Shown here: positions 55,701 to 64,000 of the stretch, piece after piece
How the letters are laid out: the number at the start of each line of letters is the position of its first letter
Numbering within the stretch: position 1 is the first letter of the stretch
Assembly (NCBI RefSeq): GCF_935822925.1
Contig: NZ_CAKXZS010000016.1
Coordinates: 124,001-188,000, forward strand
Direction of reading: 5' to 3'
DNA length: 64,000 bases
Source: Mesorhizobium ventifaucium
GTDB lineage: Bacteria; Pseudomonadota; Alphaproteobacteria; Rhizobiales; Rhizobiaceae
Program-made: the position numbers and the translations under genes
Notes under the pieces: generated by a model
What the model saw: the letters and a program-made list of their open reading frames with translations, nothing else
What the model was told of the DNA's origin: nothing
Databases searched by the model: none

Positions 55701-57410
55701 TCAGATGACGAACAGCCAGTTGGCAAGCAGCATCACCACGACGCCGGCGATCAGCGTCAGGTAGGGCAGGATGCCCGCCTTTCTGACGGCGAGATCGGAT
55801 GAGGTCATGCCGAGATCAGCCAGCATGTGGTCGGGGAATTTGCCCTTGTCCTGGATGTAATGGCGGAAGCAGAACACCGGGATGATGAGGGCAGCGGTGA
55901 TCAGTCCTGCCCACAGCGCCATCGGGTTCCAGACCTTTGCACCGGCGCCCATGAAGATCATGTTGACATAGGCAAGGATGGCGCCGAGGCCGAGCAACCA
56001 GCTCGGTGCCTTCCACGGCCGCGCGATATGGCCGTTGTCGATGCGGTGGATCCAGCCGGCATTGAGGTTGAGGAAGTTGAAGATGATGTAGCCGCAATTC
56101 GACACGGCGAGGATGAAGAAGAAGCTGGTTGCATCTGCCGAAGCGATGGCCAGCACGGCCAGGTTGAAGATCAGGTCGGTCCACATGGCGCGGGTCGGGG
56201 CGCCATGCTCGTTGACGTGGCTGAGATAGCGCGGCAGCCAGCCGTCGACCGAGCCCTGATAGAGCGTGCGCGAGGACCCCGCCATCGCTGTCATGATGCA
56301 CAGCACCAGGGCCAGGATCATCAGCATCACCAGAAGGCTATGGATCAGCTGTCCGCCGCCTACCATCCCGGCCAGGGCATCGGCAACACCGGAGCCGTCG
56401 ACTATCGGGGTCGCCAGCATGCCGTTCAAGCCGAGCACGCCCTGGAAGGTGAACGGCACCAGGATGAACAGCAGCATGCACAGCAGGCCGGAATAGAAGA
56501 TCGCCGTGAAGGTGTCGGTGCCGGGGTTCTTGAACTCGGACGTGTAGCAGACGGCGGTCTCGAAGCCGTAGGTCGACCAGGCGGCGATGAACATGCCGCC
56601 GAGAACGAGCGTCCAGCCGGCAATGTTCCAGGCACCTGGCTCGGGCGCATAGGCGGCCGCCAGCGGCACCAGCGGCGAAAAGTTCGCCCAGTCGATCTGG
56701 CCGGTGACGATCGGCACGACGCCGACGATCAGCATCGGAATGATGACGAGCAGGCCGATATATTTCTGCACGTTGGCCGTGCCCAGGATGCCGCGATGCT
56801 GGATGGAGAAGATGATCAGCATCAGCACGGCGCCGATGAAGAAGGTGGCGTTGAAGGTGAAGGAGACCGGACCCAGCGTGTGACCGTAGAGCGTCCAGTT
56901 GCGGATCGCCGGTGTGGCGGCGGCGCTCACCGCCGCGATGGCATCGGCGGCACCCGCCCCAGCATTAGCCGCTATATAGGCGACGACTTCCGGCGAGGTG
57001 TCGGTAAACAGCGGCACCGGCGCCAGCGCGTTGAGGATGTAGGCGGCGGCGATCGAGCAGCCGAGCGACAGCACCGGCGACCAGGCGAACCAGTTGCACC
57101 ACACCGACAGCGGCGCGATGAACTTGGAATAACGCAGCCAGGCGGTGGCGCCGTAGATCGAGGCGCCGCCGGATTTGTTCGGGAACAGGCCGGCGATTTC
57201 GGCATAGGTGAAGGATTGCAGGAAGCCCATGATCATGGACACCGTCCAGATCAGGAACGCCAGTTTGCCGGTCGTGCCGGCAATGCCGCCGATCGAAAAC
57301 AGGACAAGAGCGGGAACGCCGCTTGCCACCCAGAAGGCGCCGCGCCAATCGATATTGCGGTGCAGCTGCCCTTCGGCAGGCGGCACCAGGGCAGAGACTA
57401 TCGTGCTCAT
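55701..57410 (-). CDS. APC-family amino acid/amine permease
   Basis: A 569-residue protein (start at 57410; an ATG at 57443 would add 11 residues). About twelve to fourteen hydrophobic segments are seen, with the APC-type first segment region FSIGGIAGTTGKLAFLIW and AGLFPNKSGGASIYGATAW. It is longer than most APC carriers and has a sizeable loop around residues 150-175. It lies next to a DUF1989-GcvT gene and sarcosine oxidase genes, so a methylated or small amine is a reasonable substrate guess. A terminator follows. Confidence 0.82.
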   Translation of the reverse strand: MSTIVSALVPPAEGQLHRNIDWRGAFWVASGVPALVLFSIGGIAGTTGKLAFLIWTVSMIMGFLQSFTYAEIAGLFPNKSGGASIYGATAWLRYSKFIAPLSVWCNWFAWSPVLSLGCSIAAAYILNALAPVPLFTDTSPEVVAYIAANAGAGAADAIAAVSAAATPAIRNWTLYGHTLGPVSFTFNATFFIGAVLMLIIFSIQHRGILGTANVQKYIGLLVIIPMLIVGVVPIVTGQIDWANFSPLVPLAAAYAPEPGAWNIAGWTLVLGGMFIAAWSTYGFETAVCYTSEFKNPGTDTFTAIFYSGLLCMLLFILVPFTFQGVLGLNGMLATPIVDGSGVADALAGMVGGGQLIHSLLVMLMILALVLCIMTAMAGSSRTLYQGSVDGWLPRYLSHVNEHGAPTRAMWTDLIFNLAVLAIASADATSFFFILAVSNCGYIIFNFLNLNAGWIHRIDNGHIARPWKAPSWLLGLGAILAYVNMIFMGAGAKVWNPMALWAGLITAALIIPVFCFRHYIQDKGKFPDHMLADLGMTSSDLAVRKAGILPYLTLIAGVVVMLLANWLFVI

Positions 57411-57694
57411 ATACGTGGATTCCCCATTTTTGATGTTCCCCATCGGCGACGGCCGAGACCTCGCGATGCGTCACCGGCGCACGCGTTGAACGACCTCAGG
57501 CTTTTCCGCTCAGTAGTATTTTTTTCTTGCTAGTGAAGATTGATCCGTCACGCTTTCACGTCAAGCGTTTTGTGAAGCTGTGCACATCGCAGGTGCGGAA
57601 CACGCGCCGGCGGCACGCGCCGCCAGGTGATTTCAGAGGAGGAATCGACTTTGCACAGGGATGACTTGCGCCATTCGCGATCCTTGAACCGCCG

Positions 57695-60064
57695 TCAGGA
57701 GCGCGGTCTGGTCTTTTGCGGATCGTAGTGGGCGAAGGGCACGACGCGCGCCGGCAGCCGCTTGCTGTGGCCGTCGAGCTTGCCGATCTCGACCTCGGTG
57801 CCGATCGCGGAATGGGTGACGTCGAGCCTGGCCAGCGCGATGGTCTTGTTCAGCACCGGCGAACGCATGCTCGAAGTGATTTCGCCGATCTGGGCGCGGC
57901 CGACATGGATGCAATCGCCATGGCCGACCGCGACATTGGCGTCGATGTCGAGGCCGACCAGCTTCCTCTGCGGGTTTTCCTTGCGCCGGATCAGCGCCTC
58001 GCGCCCGATGAAATCGTCGGCCTTGGTCTTCAGCGGCACGGTGAAGCCGATGCCGGCCTCAAACGGATCGGTCTGGTCGGAAAATTCATAGCCGGCAAAG
58101 ATCAGCCCGGCCTCGATGCGCACCATGTCGAGCGCCTGCAGCCCCATCGGCTTCAAGCCATGCGGCTGGCCGGCCTCCCAGATGGCGTCGAACACCCTTT
58201 CGGCGTCGCGCGGATGGCACCAGATCTCGTAGCCGAGTTCGCCGGTGTAGCCGGTGCGCGAAACGACGACGGGAATGCCGTTGCCGCCGCCGATGCGGGC
58301 GACGGCGAATCGGAACCATTCGAGTTCCTCGATCGACGGCTGCAACGGCGAGGTCCAGATGATTTCTTTAAGGATGTCGCGGCTCTTCGGTCCTTGCACG
58401 GCGACATTGTGCATCTGGTCGGTCGACGAGCGCACCAGCACGTTGAGGCCGAGGCTCGTCGCGGTGTCGCGCAGCCATTCGCCGGAAAGATCGTCGCCGC
58501 CGACCCAGCGGAAATTGTCCTTGCCGAGCCTGAGCAGCGTGCCGTCGTCGATCATTCCGCCATGCTCGTAGCAGATGGCCGAATAGACAACCTGGCCGAC
58601 GCCGAGTTTCTTGATGTCGCGGGTCAGCGTGTATTGCAGCAGCGCTTCGGAATCCGGGCCGGTGACCTCGAATTTGCGCAGCGGCGACAGGTCCATGATC
58701 ACGGCGGCCTGCCGGCAGGCCCAGTATTCGTCGATCGGACCCGCTTTGGCGAAGGAATTGGCCAGCCAATACCCCCTGTACTCGACGAAGTTGCGGGTGT
58801 GCTTGGCAAAGCTCGAATGAAATGATGTCTCGCGGGTCATTTTCGGTTCCGAATCGGGCGTCATGCGTCTGGCGATCGCTCGCGAGAATTTGTGCTGACC
58901 GGAATAGGTCCGCACATGGATGTCGGTCAGGTTCCAGCCATTGGCCGGCGTTGTGTCGTCGGGACAGGCCGACGAGACGCAGACGATGTCGGTAAGCGCG
59001 CGCAGCAGCACATAGTCGCCAGGCCGCGACCATGGCTCGTCGGAAACCATGACGCCATGCGCGTCGATCGCCGTGTTGAAGAAGAAATTGATCGCCATCC
59101 AGCCGGCGCGGGGGTTCACTCCCTTGTCGGCAAGCGCCCGGTTGAAATTCTCCGAGCAGTTGGGATGACCGGGATAGCCGATGTCGTCGTAATATTTGGC
59201 GGCGCAGGCGAGCGCGAAGGCGTCGTGCCGGCCGCATGTGTCCTGCACCACCTCGACCAGCGGCTCCATGTCCTGGTCGTAATATTTCGAGTGCAGGCCG
59301 GGCATCGGATAGTTAGAGCCCATCAGCGTGCGGGTCGTCGTCACGTCGAGCGGGTGGTCGCGTCCCTTGTCGAGCTTGCGCGCCGAAAAACACTGGAAGT
59401 CGGTGCATTGGCGCCCGTCGACATCGATGATCTGCAGATAGTCGCCGGCTTTGACGAAGTAGGATTCCGCGGTCGCCGAATGGACACGCAGGTCGAGCAC
59501 CGGGTCGGCGAGCGGGTCGCCAAGCCTGGACTTCGCCGCCGGACGGATCGTCGCGCGCCGGACGATGACGCTGAGCGGCGTAGCCGTGTCGTGGCCATTG
59601 ACGAGCATCGGCCCTCCCGGTGCGGCAATGAGCATCGAGCCGTTGCGGACGACAGCAAAACTTTGTTCGGTGCCGGCCGGAGTGGCGCCACCGAAGACAC
59701 GAACCGCCTTTGGTTGATCGAGTTGCACCTGGCGTCGCTCCAGCCCCCGGCGCAAGGAAGCGAGGCTGTCGTCGCCATCCGCCAGCAGCGCCTTGATGCC
59801 GGCGGCATTGCTGTTCGATTTCTCGCTGAAAATGTCGGCGTCGGTCGCGCCGCTTTTGTCCCATGCCAAAAGCTCGCAGGCTTGCCCGCCTTCGACATTG
59901 TGCACGCTGATCGTGTCGCCGGCCTCGACGTCGATAAGCACCGCGCCATTGCCGTGAACGAAATAGCGCTCCATGCCAGCCGGCAGCGCGATCTGGCCGG
60001 GCCGCAGGATCAGGCTCGGCCGGGGCGGTCCGGCGGCGACGGCGGGGTAGGGCGACTGGCTCAT
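57695..60064 (-). CDS. DUF1989 (urea-carboxylase-associated) and GcvT fusion protein
   Basis: A 789-residue fusion. Residues about 20-170 look like a first, weaker cupin-like region, 190-390 are a full DUF1989 domain (AGDYLQIIDVDGRQCTDF, then NCSENFNRAL), and about 430-780 are a glycine-cleavage T-protein/aminomethyltransferase domain (GYTGELGYEIWCHP, SDQTDPFEAGIGFTV). T-protein domains bind tetrahydrofolate and take up a one-carbon unit from an N-methyl or aminomethyl group. Position beside sarcosine oxidase and an amine permease suggests demethylation of an N-methylated compound; the exact reaction is unknown. Confidence 0.75.
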   Translation of the reverse strand: MSQSPYPAVAAGPPRPSLILRPGQIALPAGMERYFVHGNGAVLIDVEAGDTISVHNVEGGQACELLAWDKSGATDADIFSEKSNSNAAGIKALLADGDDSLASLRRGLERRQVQLDQPKAVRVFGGATPAGTEQSFAVVRNGSMLIAAPGGPMLVNGHDTATPLSVIVRRATIRPAAKSRLGDPLADPVLDLRVHSATAESYFVKAGDYLQIIDVDGRQCTDFQCFSARKLDKGRDHPLDVTTTRTLMGSNYPMPGLHSKYYDQDMEPLVEVVQDTCGRHDAFALACAAKYYDDIGYPGHPNCSENFNRALADKGVNPRAGWMAINFFFNTAIDAHGVMVSDEPWSRPGDYVLLRALTDIVCVSSACPDDTTPANGWNLTDIHVRTYSGQHKFSRAIARRMTPDSEPKMTRETSFHSSFAKHTRNFVEYRGYWLANSFAKAGPIDEYWACRQAAVIMDLSPLRKFEVTGPDSEALLQYTLTRDIKKLGVGQVVYSAICYEHGGMIDDGTLLRLGKDNFRWVGGDDLSGEWLRDTATSLGLNVLVRSSTDQMHNVAVQGPKSRDILKEIIWTSPLQPSIEELEWFRFAVARIGGGNGIPVVVSRTGYTGELGYEIWCHPRDAERVFDAIWEAGQPHGLKPMGLQALDMVRIEAGLIFAGYEFSDQTDPFEAGIGFTVPLKTKADDFIGREALIRRKENPQRKLVGLDIDANVAVGHGDCIHVGRAQIGEITSSMRSPVLNKTIALARLDVTHSAIGTEVEIGKLDGHSKRLPARVVPFAHYDPQKTRPRS

Positions 60065-60165
60065 CTCAACCCCAGTTTCAAGTTTGCCTGTACGTGAAAT
60101 TATTTTAGCGGCAAGAATAGCAGTGCTTGGAGTTTTGGCAAGCCGGAGCGACTAGGCGCGGCTCT

Positions 60166-60313
60166 CCCTTCTCCCCTTGTGGGAGAAGGTGGCCGAGCGC
60201 AGCTCGGTCGGATGAGGGGTGCTCCAGCTTGGCATCGGCCGCACTCCATCCAACACCCCTCAACCGTCTTGGCGCTACGCGCCAATCCACCTTCTCCCAC
60301 AAGGGGAGAAGGG
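60166..60313. repeat. long inverted-repeat element (RIME-like) between sox and DUF1989 genes
   Basis: A 27-base arm (60166-60192, starting CCCTTCTCCCCTTGTGGGAG) has an exact reverse complement at 60287-60313. The 94 bases between contain a second palindromic core (GGCGCTACGCGCC at 60271-60283). This is the style of the Rhizobium-specific intergenic mosaic element. It fills the 260-base gap upstream of the DUF1989-GcvT gene and may separate it from the sox operon. Confidence 0.75.
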
Positions 60314-60323
60314 GAAGCAACCG

Positions 60324-60953
60324 CTACCCCAATTCCTCAGAAAGCCCGATGTCGACGCCATACTCTGCGGCGGCGTCGAGCATCGTGCGCCACAGGCTTT
60401 CCGCGAAACTTGCAAGCACCAGTACATTGAACACCGGCTGCCCGTCCGGCCGGTCATTGCCGCGCCAGAAATTGACGCTGGTATGGTCGATCGACGTCGC
60501 GGCAGCGGCGCCGATCGGAAACGCCGTCGGGTGCAAATCGATCGACGACAATTTCGCCAGCATGGTGCGCGCCTTGGCTCCCGCGACGCTGATCAGGGCG
60601 CGCGCATGCGACTGGTCGGACAGCGAGGCGGACTGCGAAAACGCATGGCTCAAAATGTCCATCGCGTGCTTGCCGCTCTTGGACAGGACGAGGAACTGAT
60701 CCGGTCCCGACCAGATGAGCGTCACATCCGAAGCGCTGACCGCCTTCGGCACAGCCGGAGCCGCCACGCCGAAACGGGCTGTGGCGGCGCTTGCCAGTTC
60801 CGCCCCTTTGCCGCGCCGCGCCATGATCTGGATCAGGTTGAAATTGCGAACTTCGGTGAGCGAAATGCCCGACGCGACGTCGCGCGCGCCATGGGCGCCC
60901 ACGACAAGTGCGTGCTCCAGCGGACTGCGAGAAAGCCACGAAAACTCAGCCAC
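60324..60953 (-). CDS. soxG: sarcosine oxidase gamma subunit
   Basis: A 209-residue protein from a GTG at 60953 with GGAGGG seven bases upstream (the ATG at 60968 adds five residues). It contains the SoxG-type region with LSRSPLEHALV at the start, SGPDQFLVL and the C-terminal VFNVLVLASFAESLWRTMLDA. The gamma subunit is a small structural part of heterotetrameric sarcosine oxidase. Its start overlaps the end of soxA by eight bases, as usual for the operon. Confidence 0.84.
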   Translation of the reverse strand: MAEFSWLSRSPLEHALVVGAHGARDVASGISLTEVRNFNLIQIMARRGKGAELASAATARFGVAAPAVPKAVSASDVTLIWSGPDQFLVLSKSGKHAMDILSHAFSQSASLSDQSHARALISVAGAKARTMLAKLSSIDLHPTAFPIGAAAATSIDHTSVNFWRGNDRPDGQPVFNVLVLASFAESLWRTMLDAAAEYGVDIGLSEELG

Positions 60954-63930
60954 GCTGGCGCCCTCCATCCGGATCGTAGAAGACGGGATTGCACAGCTCG
61001 ACATCGTAGCTCTCGCCGCGCAGCGGATCGTGCGCATGGACGATCTCGCCGATGCGCTCGCGGCCGCGCTCGACAAGCGCTAGGCCGATCCACTGGTCGA
61101 GCGTCGGCGAGAAGCAGACCGACGTGACATAGCCCTGGTCGTTGGCGGAACCCGGTATCTCGCCCTTCGGAATGACATGTGCGCCGGAGCGCAGGCGGCG
61201 CGTCTTGTCGGTCGGCTTGATACCGACCACGACCTGCCGATCCGCTGCCGCCAGCGCCTCGCGCCCGGCCATGACGCGGCCGATAAAATCCTTCTTGGTC
61301 GACATCATCTTGGCCAAGCCGAGGTCGGCGGCCGTCGTCGTGCCGTTCAGTTCCGGTCCGGCGACATGGCCCTTTTCGATGCGCATGACGCCGAGCGCCT
61401 CGGTGCCGTAGGGTGTGGCGCCGAATTGTTTGCCGGCTAGCATCAGGTTGCGCACCAGCGCGTTGCCGAAGCGGGCCGGAACGGAGATCTCGAACGCCAT
61501 CTCGCCGGAGAACGAAATTCGGAACAGCCGCGCCCTGATGCCGCCGCGAAGCGCGACTTGCCGCGCGCCCATGAATGGAAACCCCTCGTTCGAGAGGTCC
61601 TCGGATTCCTCAACGAGTTGTTTCAGCAACGCCCGCGCGCTCGGCCCGGCCACCGAGAATTGCGCCCACTGGTCGGAGACCGACGTCAGTTGCACGTCGA
61701 GCTCAGGAAACAGCACCTGCCGGCAGAATTCGAGATGCTGCATCACTGGCCCGGCCTTGGCGGTAGTGGTGGTCAGGAAATAGTGATCCTCGGCCAGCCG
61801 CGACGTGGTACCGTCGTCATAGACCATGCCGTCCTCGCGCAGCATCAGCCCATAGCGGGCTTTTCCCACAGCAAGATTGGAGAAGGTGTTGATGTAGACG
61901 CGGTCGAGGAAGGCGCCGGCATCCGGTCCGTGTACGTCGATCTTGCCAAGCGTCGAGACGTCGCAGAAGCCGACGCCAGAGCGCACCGCCTTGACCTCGC
62001 GCGTGACCGATTCCAGCCAGTCCTTCTCGCCGGCGCGCGGATACCATTGCGCGCGCTTCCACAGGCCGGTGTCGACGAACACCGCGCCCTGTTCGGCTGC
62101 CCAGTGATGCGACGGCGTCAGCCTTGTCGCATGGAAGTTCTCGTCGCGATGATGGCCGGCAAACGCGCCGATGGCGACCGGCAGATAGGGCGGACGATAG
62201 ATCGTCGTGCCGGTTTCGGGAATGGATTTGCCAGATACCGCCGCCATGATGGCGAGGCCGGCGACGTTCGAGGTCTTGCCCTGGTCGGTGGCCATGCCGA
62301 GCGTCGTATAGCGCTTGAGATGCTCGACCGATTCAAAGCCTTCGCGCTGCGCCAGTTCGATGTCCGACGCGGTGACGTCATGCTGGTAGTCGACAAAGGC
62401 TTTCCCTTTGCCGGCGACATGCCAGAGCGGGGTCAGCAAAAAAGCCTCGTCGTCGGCGACTGGCGGCGTGCCGGTATTGCCGTTGTGTCCGGCGCTCTGT
62501 GCCGCTGCCGCACCGGCGGCGAATCCCTGTCGCAAGCAGGCGCCGAGGCCGAAGGCGCCGTTGGCGGCACCGGCGGCCACCATACCCGGAGGCGCGCCGT
62601 CCGGCACGAAGGCCGATATATCGTCCTGCCATTTCGGCCGGCCGCGATGATAGGACGTCAGCCCGACCGCCGGGTTCCAGCCGCCGGAAACGGCAAGCCC
62701 GTCGGCTTCGACCTCAGCGCGTGCGCCGCCGGCGAGCGCCACCAAGATTTTCCGAACGCCGTCCTTGCCGCCGTCCACCCCGCTGACGGAACCGTTCAGC
62801 ACGGGAAAGCCGGTTTTGCCGGCAAGCGCGCGATGCGCGGCAGACACGTCCGGCCGTGCGTCGACGACCGCCGCGATCTGCAATCCGGCGCCAAGTGCCG
62901 TCTCGACCGTGCGCCAGCCATCCTCATTGTTGGTGAACAGCGCGATCCGCCTTGTAGGGGTCGCCGCATAGCGCGCGACATAGGTCCGCACCGCCGAAGC
63001 CATCATCACGCCGGGCGTGTCGTTGCCGGCAAAGACGATCGGCCGTTCGATGGCGCCGGCGGCAACGACACAGCGTTTGGCTACGATCCGCCACAGTCGC
63101 TGGCGCACCTGATGCTCCGGCGGCGAGGGCAGATGGTCGTTGACCCGTTCGATCGCGCCATAAGTGCCGCCATCATAGACGCCGAACAGCGTCGTGCGGC
63201 TCATGATGCCGACGTCGGGCAGCGTGGCGAGTTCGGCCAGGGTGCCCGAAATCCATTCCGCCGCCGGCATCCCGTCGATCGTGCCGCCGTCGGCAAGCAG
63301 GCGGCCGCCGAGCGCAAAATCTTCCTCGCACAGGATGACGCGGGCACCAGATCGGCCGGCGGCGAGTGCTGCCCCCAGCCCGGCCGGGCCGGAGCCGGCG
63401 ATCAGCACGTCGCAATACGCCCAAGCCTTGTCGTAATGGTCGGGATCGGCGACGCCAGCTGCGCGTCCGAGACCTGCGGCGCGGCGGATCGCCGGCTCGT
63501 AGATTGCTTCCCAGAATTTCGCCGGCCACATGAAGGTCTTGTAGTAGAAGCCGGCGACGAAGATCGGCGAGAACAGTTGGTTCACTGCCATCAGATCGTG
63601 GCGCAGCGACGGCCAGCGGTTCTGGCTGGCCGCTTCCAGCCCGTCATAAAGTTCTGTCGTGGTCGCCTTGGTGTTCGGCTCGCGCCGCGCGCCCGTCCGC
63701 AGTTCGACCAGTGCGTTGGGCTCTTCCGAGCCTGATGTCAGGATGCCGCGCGGCCGGTGGTATTTGAACGAGCGGCCGACCAGCTTGACGCCGTTGGCGA
63801 TCAGCGCCGAGGCCAGCGTGTCGCCCTGGAAGCCGGCAAAGGTTTTGCCGTCGAAGCGAAAATTCAGCGGCGCCGAGCGGTCGATGAGACCGCCGCTCTC
63901 CAGCCGGTGCGACTGCGCGTGACTGACCAT
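60946..63930 (-). CDS. soxA: sarcosine oxidase alpha subunit
   Basis: A 994-residue protein of the expected length. The N-terminal part (residues about 25-100) resembles a ferredoxin-like domain with FAGFQGDTLASAL. The dinucleotide-binding motif VLIAGSGPAGLGAALAAGRSG is at about residues 175-195. The C-terminal third is a GcvT-type folate-binding domain (LEFCRQVLFPELDVQL and FSGEMAFEISVP). The alpha subunit hosts NAD and folate sites and, with SoxB, SoxD and SoxG, oxidatively demethylates sarcosine to glycine and methylene-tetrahydrofolate. Its ATG overlaps the soxD stop. Confidence 0.9.
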   Translation of the reverse strand: MVSHAQSHRLESGGLIDRSAPLNFRFDGKTFAGFQGDTLASALIANGVKLVGRSFKYHRPRGILTSGSEEPNALVELRTGARREPNTKATTTELYDGLEAASQNRWPSLRHDLMAVNQLFSPIFVAGFYYKTFMWPAKFWEAIYEPAIRRAAGLGRAAGVADPDHYDKAWAYCDVLIAGSGPAGLGAALAAGRSGARVILCEEDFALGGRLLADGGTIDGMPAAEWISGTLAELATLPDVGIMSRTTLFGVYDGGTYGAIERVNDHLPSPPEHQVRQRLWRIVAKRCVVAAGAIERPIVFAGNDTPGVMMASAVRTYVARYAATPTRRIALFTNNEDGWRTVETALGAGLQIAAVVDARPDVSAAHRALAGKTGFPVLNGSVSGVDGGKDGVRKILVALAGGARAEVEADGLAVSGGWNPAVGLTSYHRGRPKWQDDISAFVPDGAPPGMVAAGAANGAFGLGACLRQGFAAGAAAAQSAGHNGNTGTPPVADDEAFLLTPLWHVAGKGKAFVDYQHDVTASDIELAQREGFESVEHLKRYTTLGMATDQGKTSNVAGLAIMAAVSGKSIPETGTTIYRPPYLPVAIGAFAGHHRDENFHATRLTPSHHWAAEQGAVFVDTGLWKRAQWYPRAGEKDWLESVTREVKAVRSGVGFCDVSTLGKIDVHGPDAGAFLDRVYINTFSNLAVGKARYGLMLREDGMVYDDGTTSRLAEDHYFLTTTTAKAGPVMQHLEFCRQVLFPELDVQLTSVSDQWAQFSVAGPSARALLKQLVEESEDLSNEGFPFMGARQVALRGGIRARLFRISFSGEMAFEISVPARFGNALVRNLMLAGKQFGATPYGTEALGVMRIEKGHVAGPELNGTTTAADLGLAKMMSTKKDFIGRVMAGREALAAADRQVVVGIKPTDKTRRLRSGAHVIPKGEIPGSANDQGYVTSVCFSPTLDQWIGLALVERGRERIGEIVHAHDPLRGESYDVELCNPVFYDPDGGRQRG

Positions 63931-64000
63931 CAGGCGCCAACCTTAGCGGCACCAACACCCGCCGCCGGCTCGACCGAGGAAATCTCATGCGTCAGCGTGT
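63930..64000 (-). CDS. soxD: sarcosine oxidase delta subunit (C-terminal fragment cut by window edge)
   Basis: The last 22 codons of a gene entering from the right edge read TLTHEISSVEPAAGVGAAKV and end with a TGA that overlaps the soxA start. THEI near the C-terminus and this operon position fit SoxD, the small zinc-binding subunit. The remainder and soxB should lie beyond the window. Confidence 0.7.
   Translation of the reverse strand, partial: TLTHEISSVEPAAGVGAAKVGA

Overview
The window looks like a chromosomal catabolic region of a Rhizobiales alphaproteobacterium, most likely Mesorhizobium or a close relative. The support is high GC, erythritol genes of Brucella/rhizobial type, many sugar ABC transporters, sarcosine oxidase genes, and short palindromic intergenic repeats of the kind common in rhizobia. 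No tRNA, rRNA, phage, CRISPR or intact insertion sequence was seen. The genus call rests on recognition, not on a search.

Layout. 1-17.0 kb is an erythritol (C4 polyol) locus: eryD regulator, a five-gene CUT1-type ABC importer with two different ATPases, eryA kinase, an extra 2-hydroxyacid dehydrogenase, eryB and eryC. A class II aldolase lies opposite, then comes an eryR-eryH-eryI operon, with a dihydroxyacetone-kinase-like pair (dhaK/dhaL) convergent to it. 17.2-22.2 kb holds a paoABC-type molybdenum aldehyde oxidase, whose large subunit carries two compensating frameshifts, and an AraC regulator. 22.3-35.4 kb is a D-apiose-type pathway: a DUF1537 kinase and RuBisCO-like protein, a GntR regulator, a CUT2 importer with an ApsD-like dehydrogenase, a truncated lactonase remnant and an ApnO-like oxidoisomerase. 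Three operator-like sites sharing TGGTATAAT (two of them full TGGT-N11-ACCA) tie these units together. A polysaccharide-export/coiled-coil gene and a Gly-rich secreted-protein gene (31.9-34.5 kb) sit inside this regulon.

35.7-45.5 kb has mtnA and mtnK divergent from a second CUT2 importer around a perfect 12-bp inverted repeat, then an aldolase/short-chain-dehydrogenase fusion with a SorC regulator. 45.8-55.4 kb has an acyl-CoA synthetase, a decayed GIY-YIG nuclease in a dispersed repeat, a VOC protein, a TetR-controlled RND efflux pair and an aldehyde dehydrogenase. 55.7-64 kb has an amino-acid/amine permease, a DUF1989-GcvT fusion and the soxD(partial)-soxA-soxG sarcosine oxidase genes.

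How the genes may work together. Erythritol is expected to go through EryA, EryB, EryC, EryH and EryI to D-erythrose 4-phosphate. D-apiose would go through ApsD, (lactonase), ApnO and the DUF1537 kinase to 3-oxo-isoapionate 4-phosphate. If the RuBisCO-like protein is the decarboxylase type, its product L-erythrulose 1-phosphate is the EryH substrate, so both routes would meet. The MtnK/MtnA/aldolase-SDR set could convert 5-methylthioribose or 5-deoxyribose to DHAP. These links are inferences from family knowledge and gene order.
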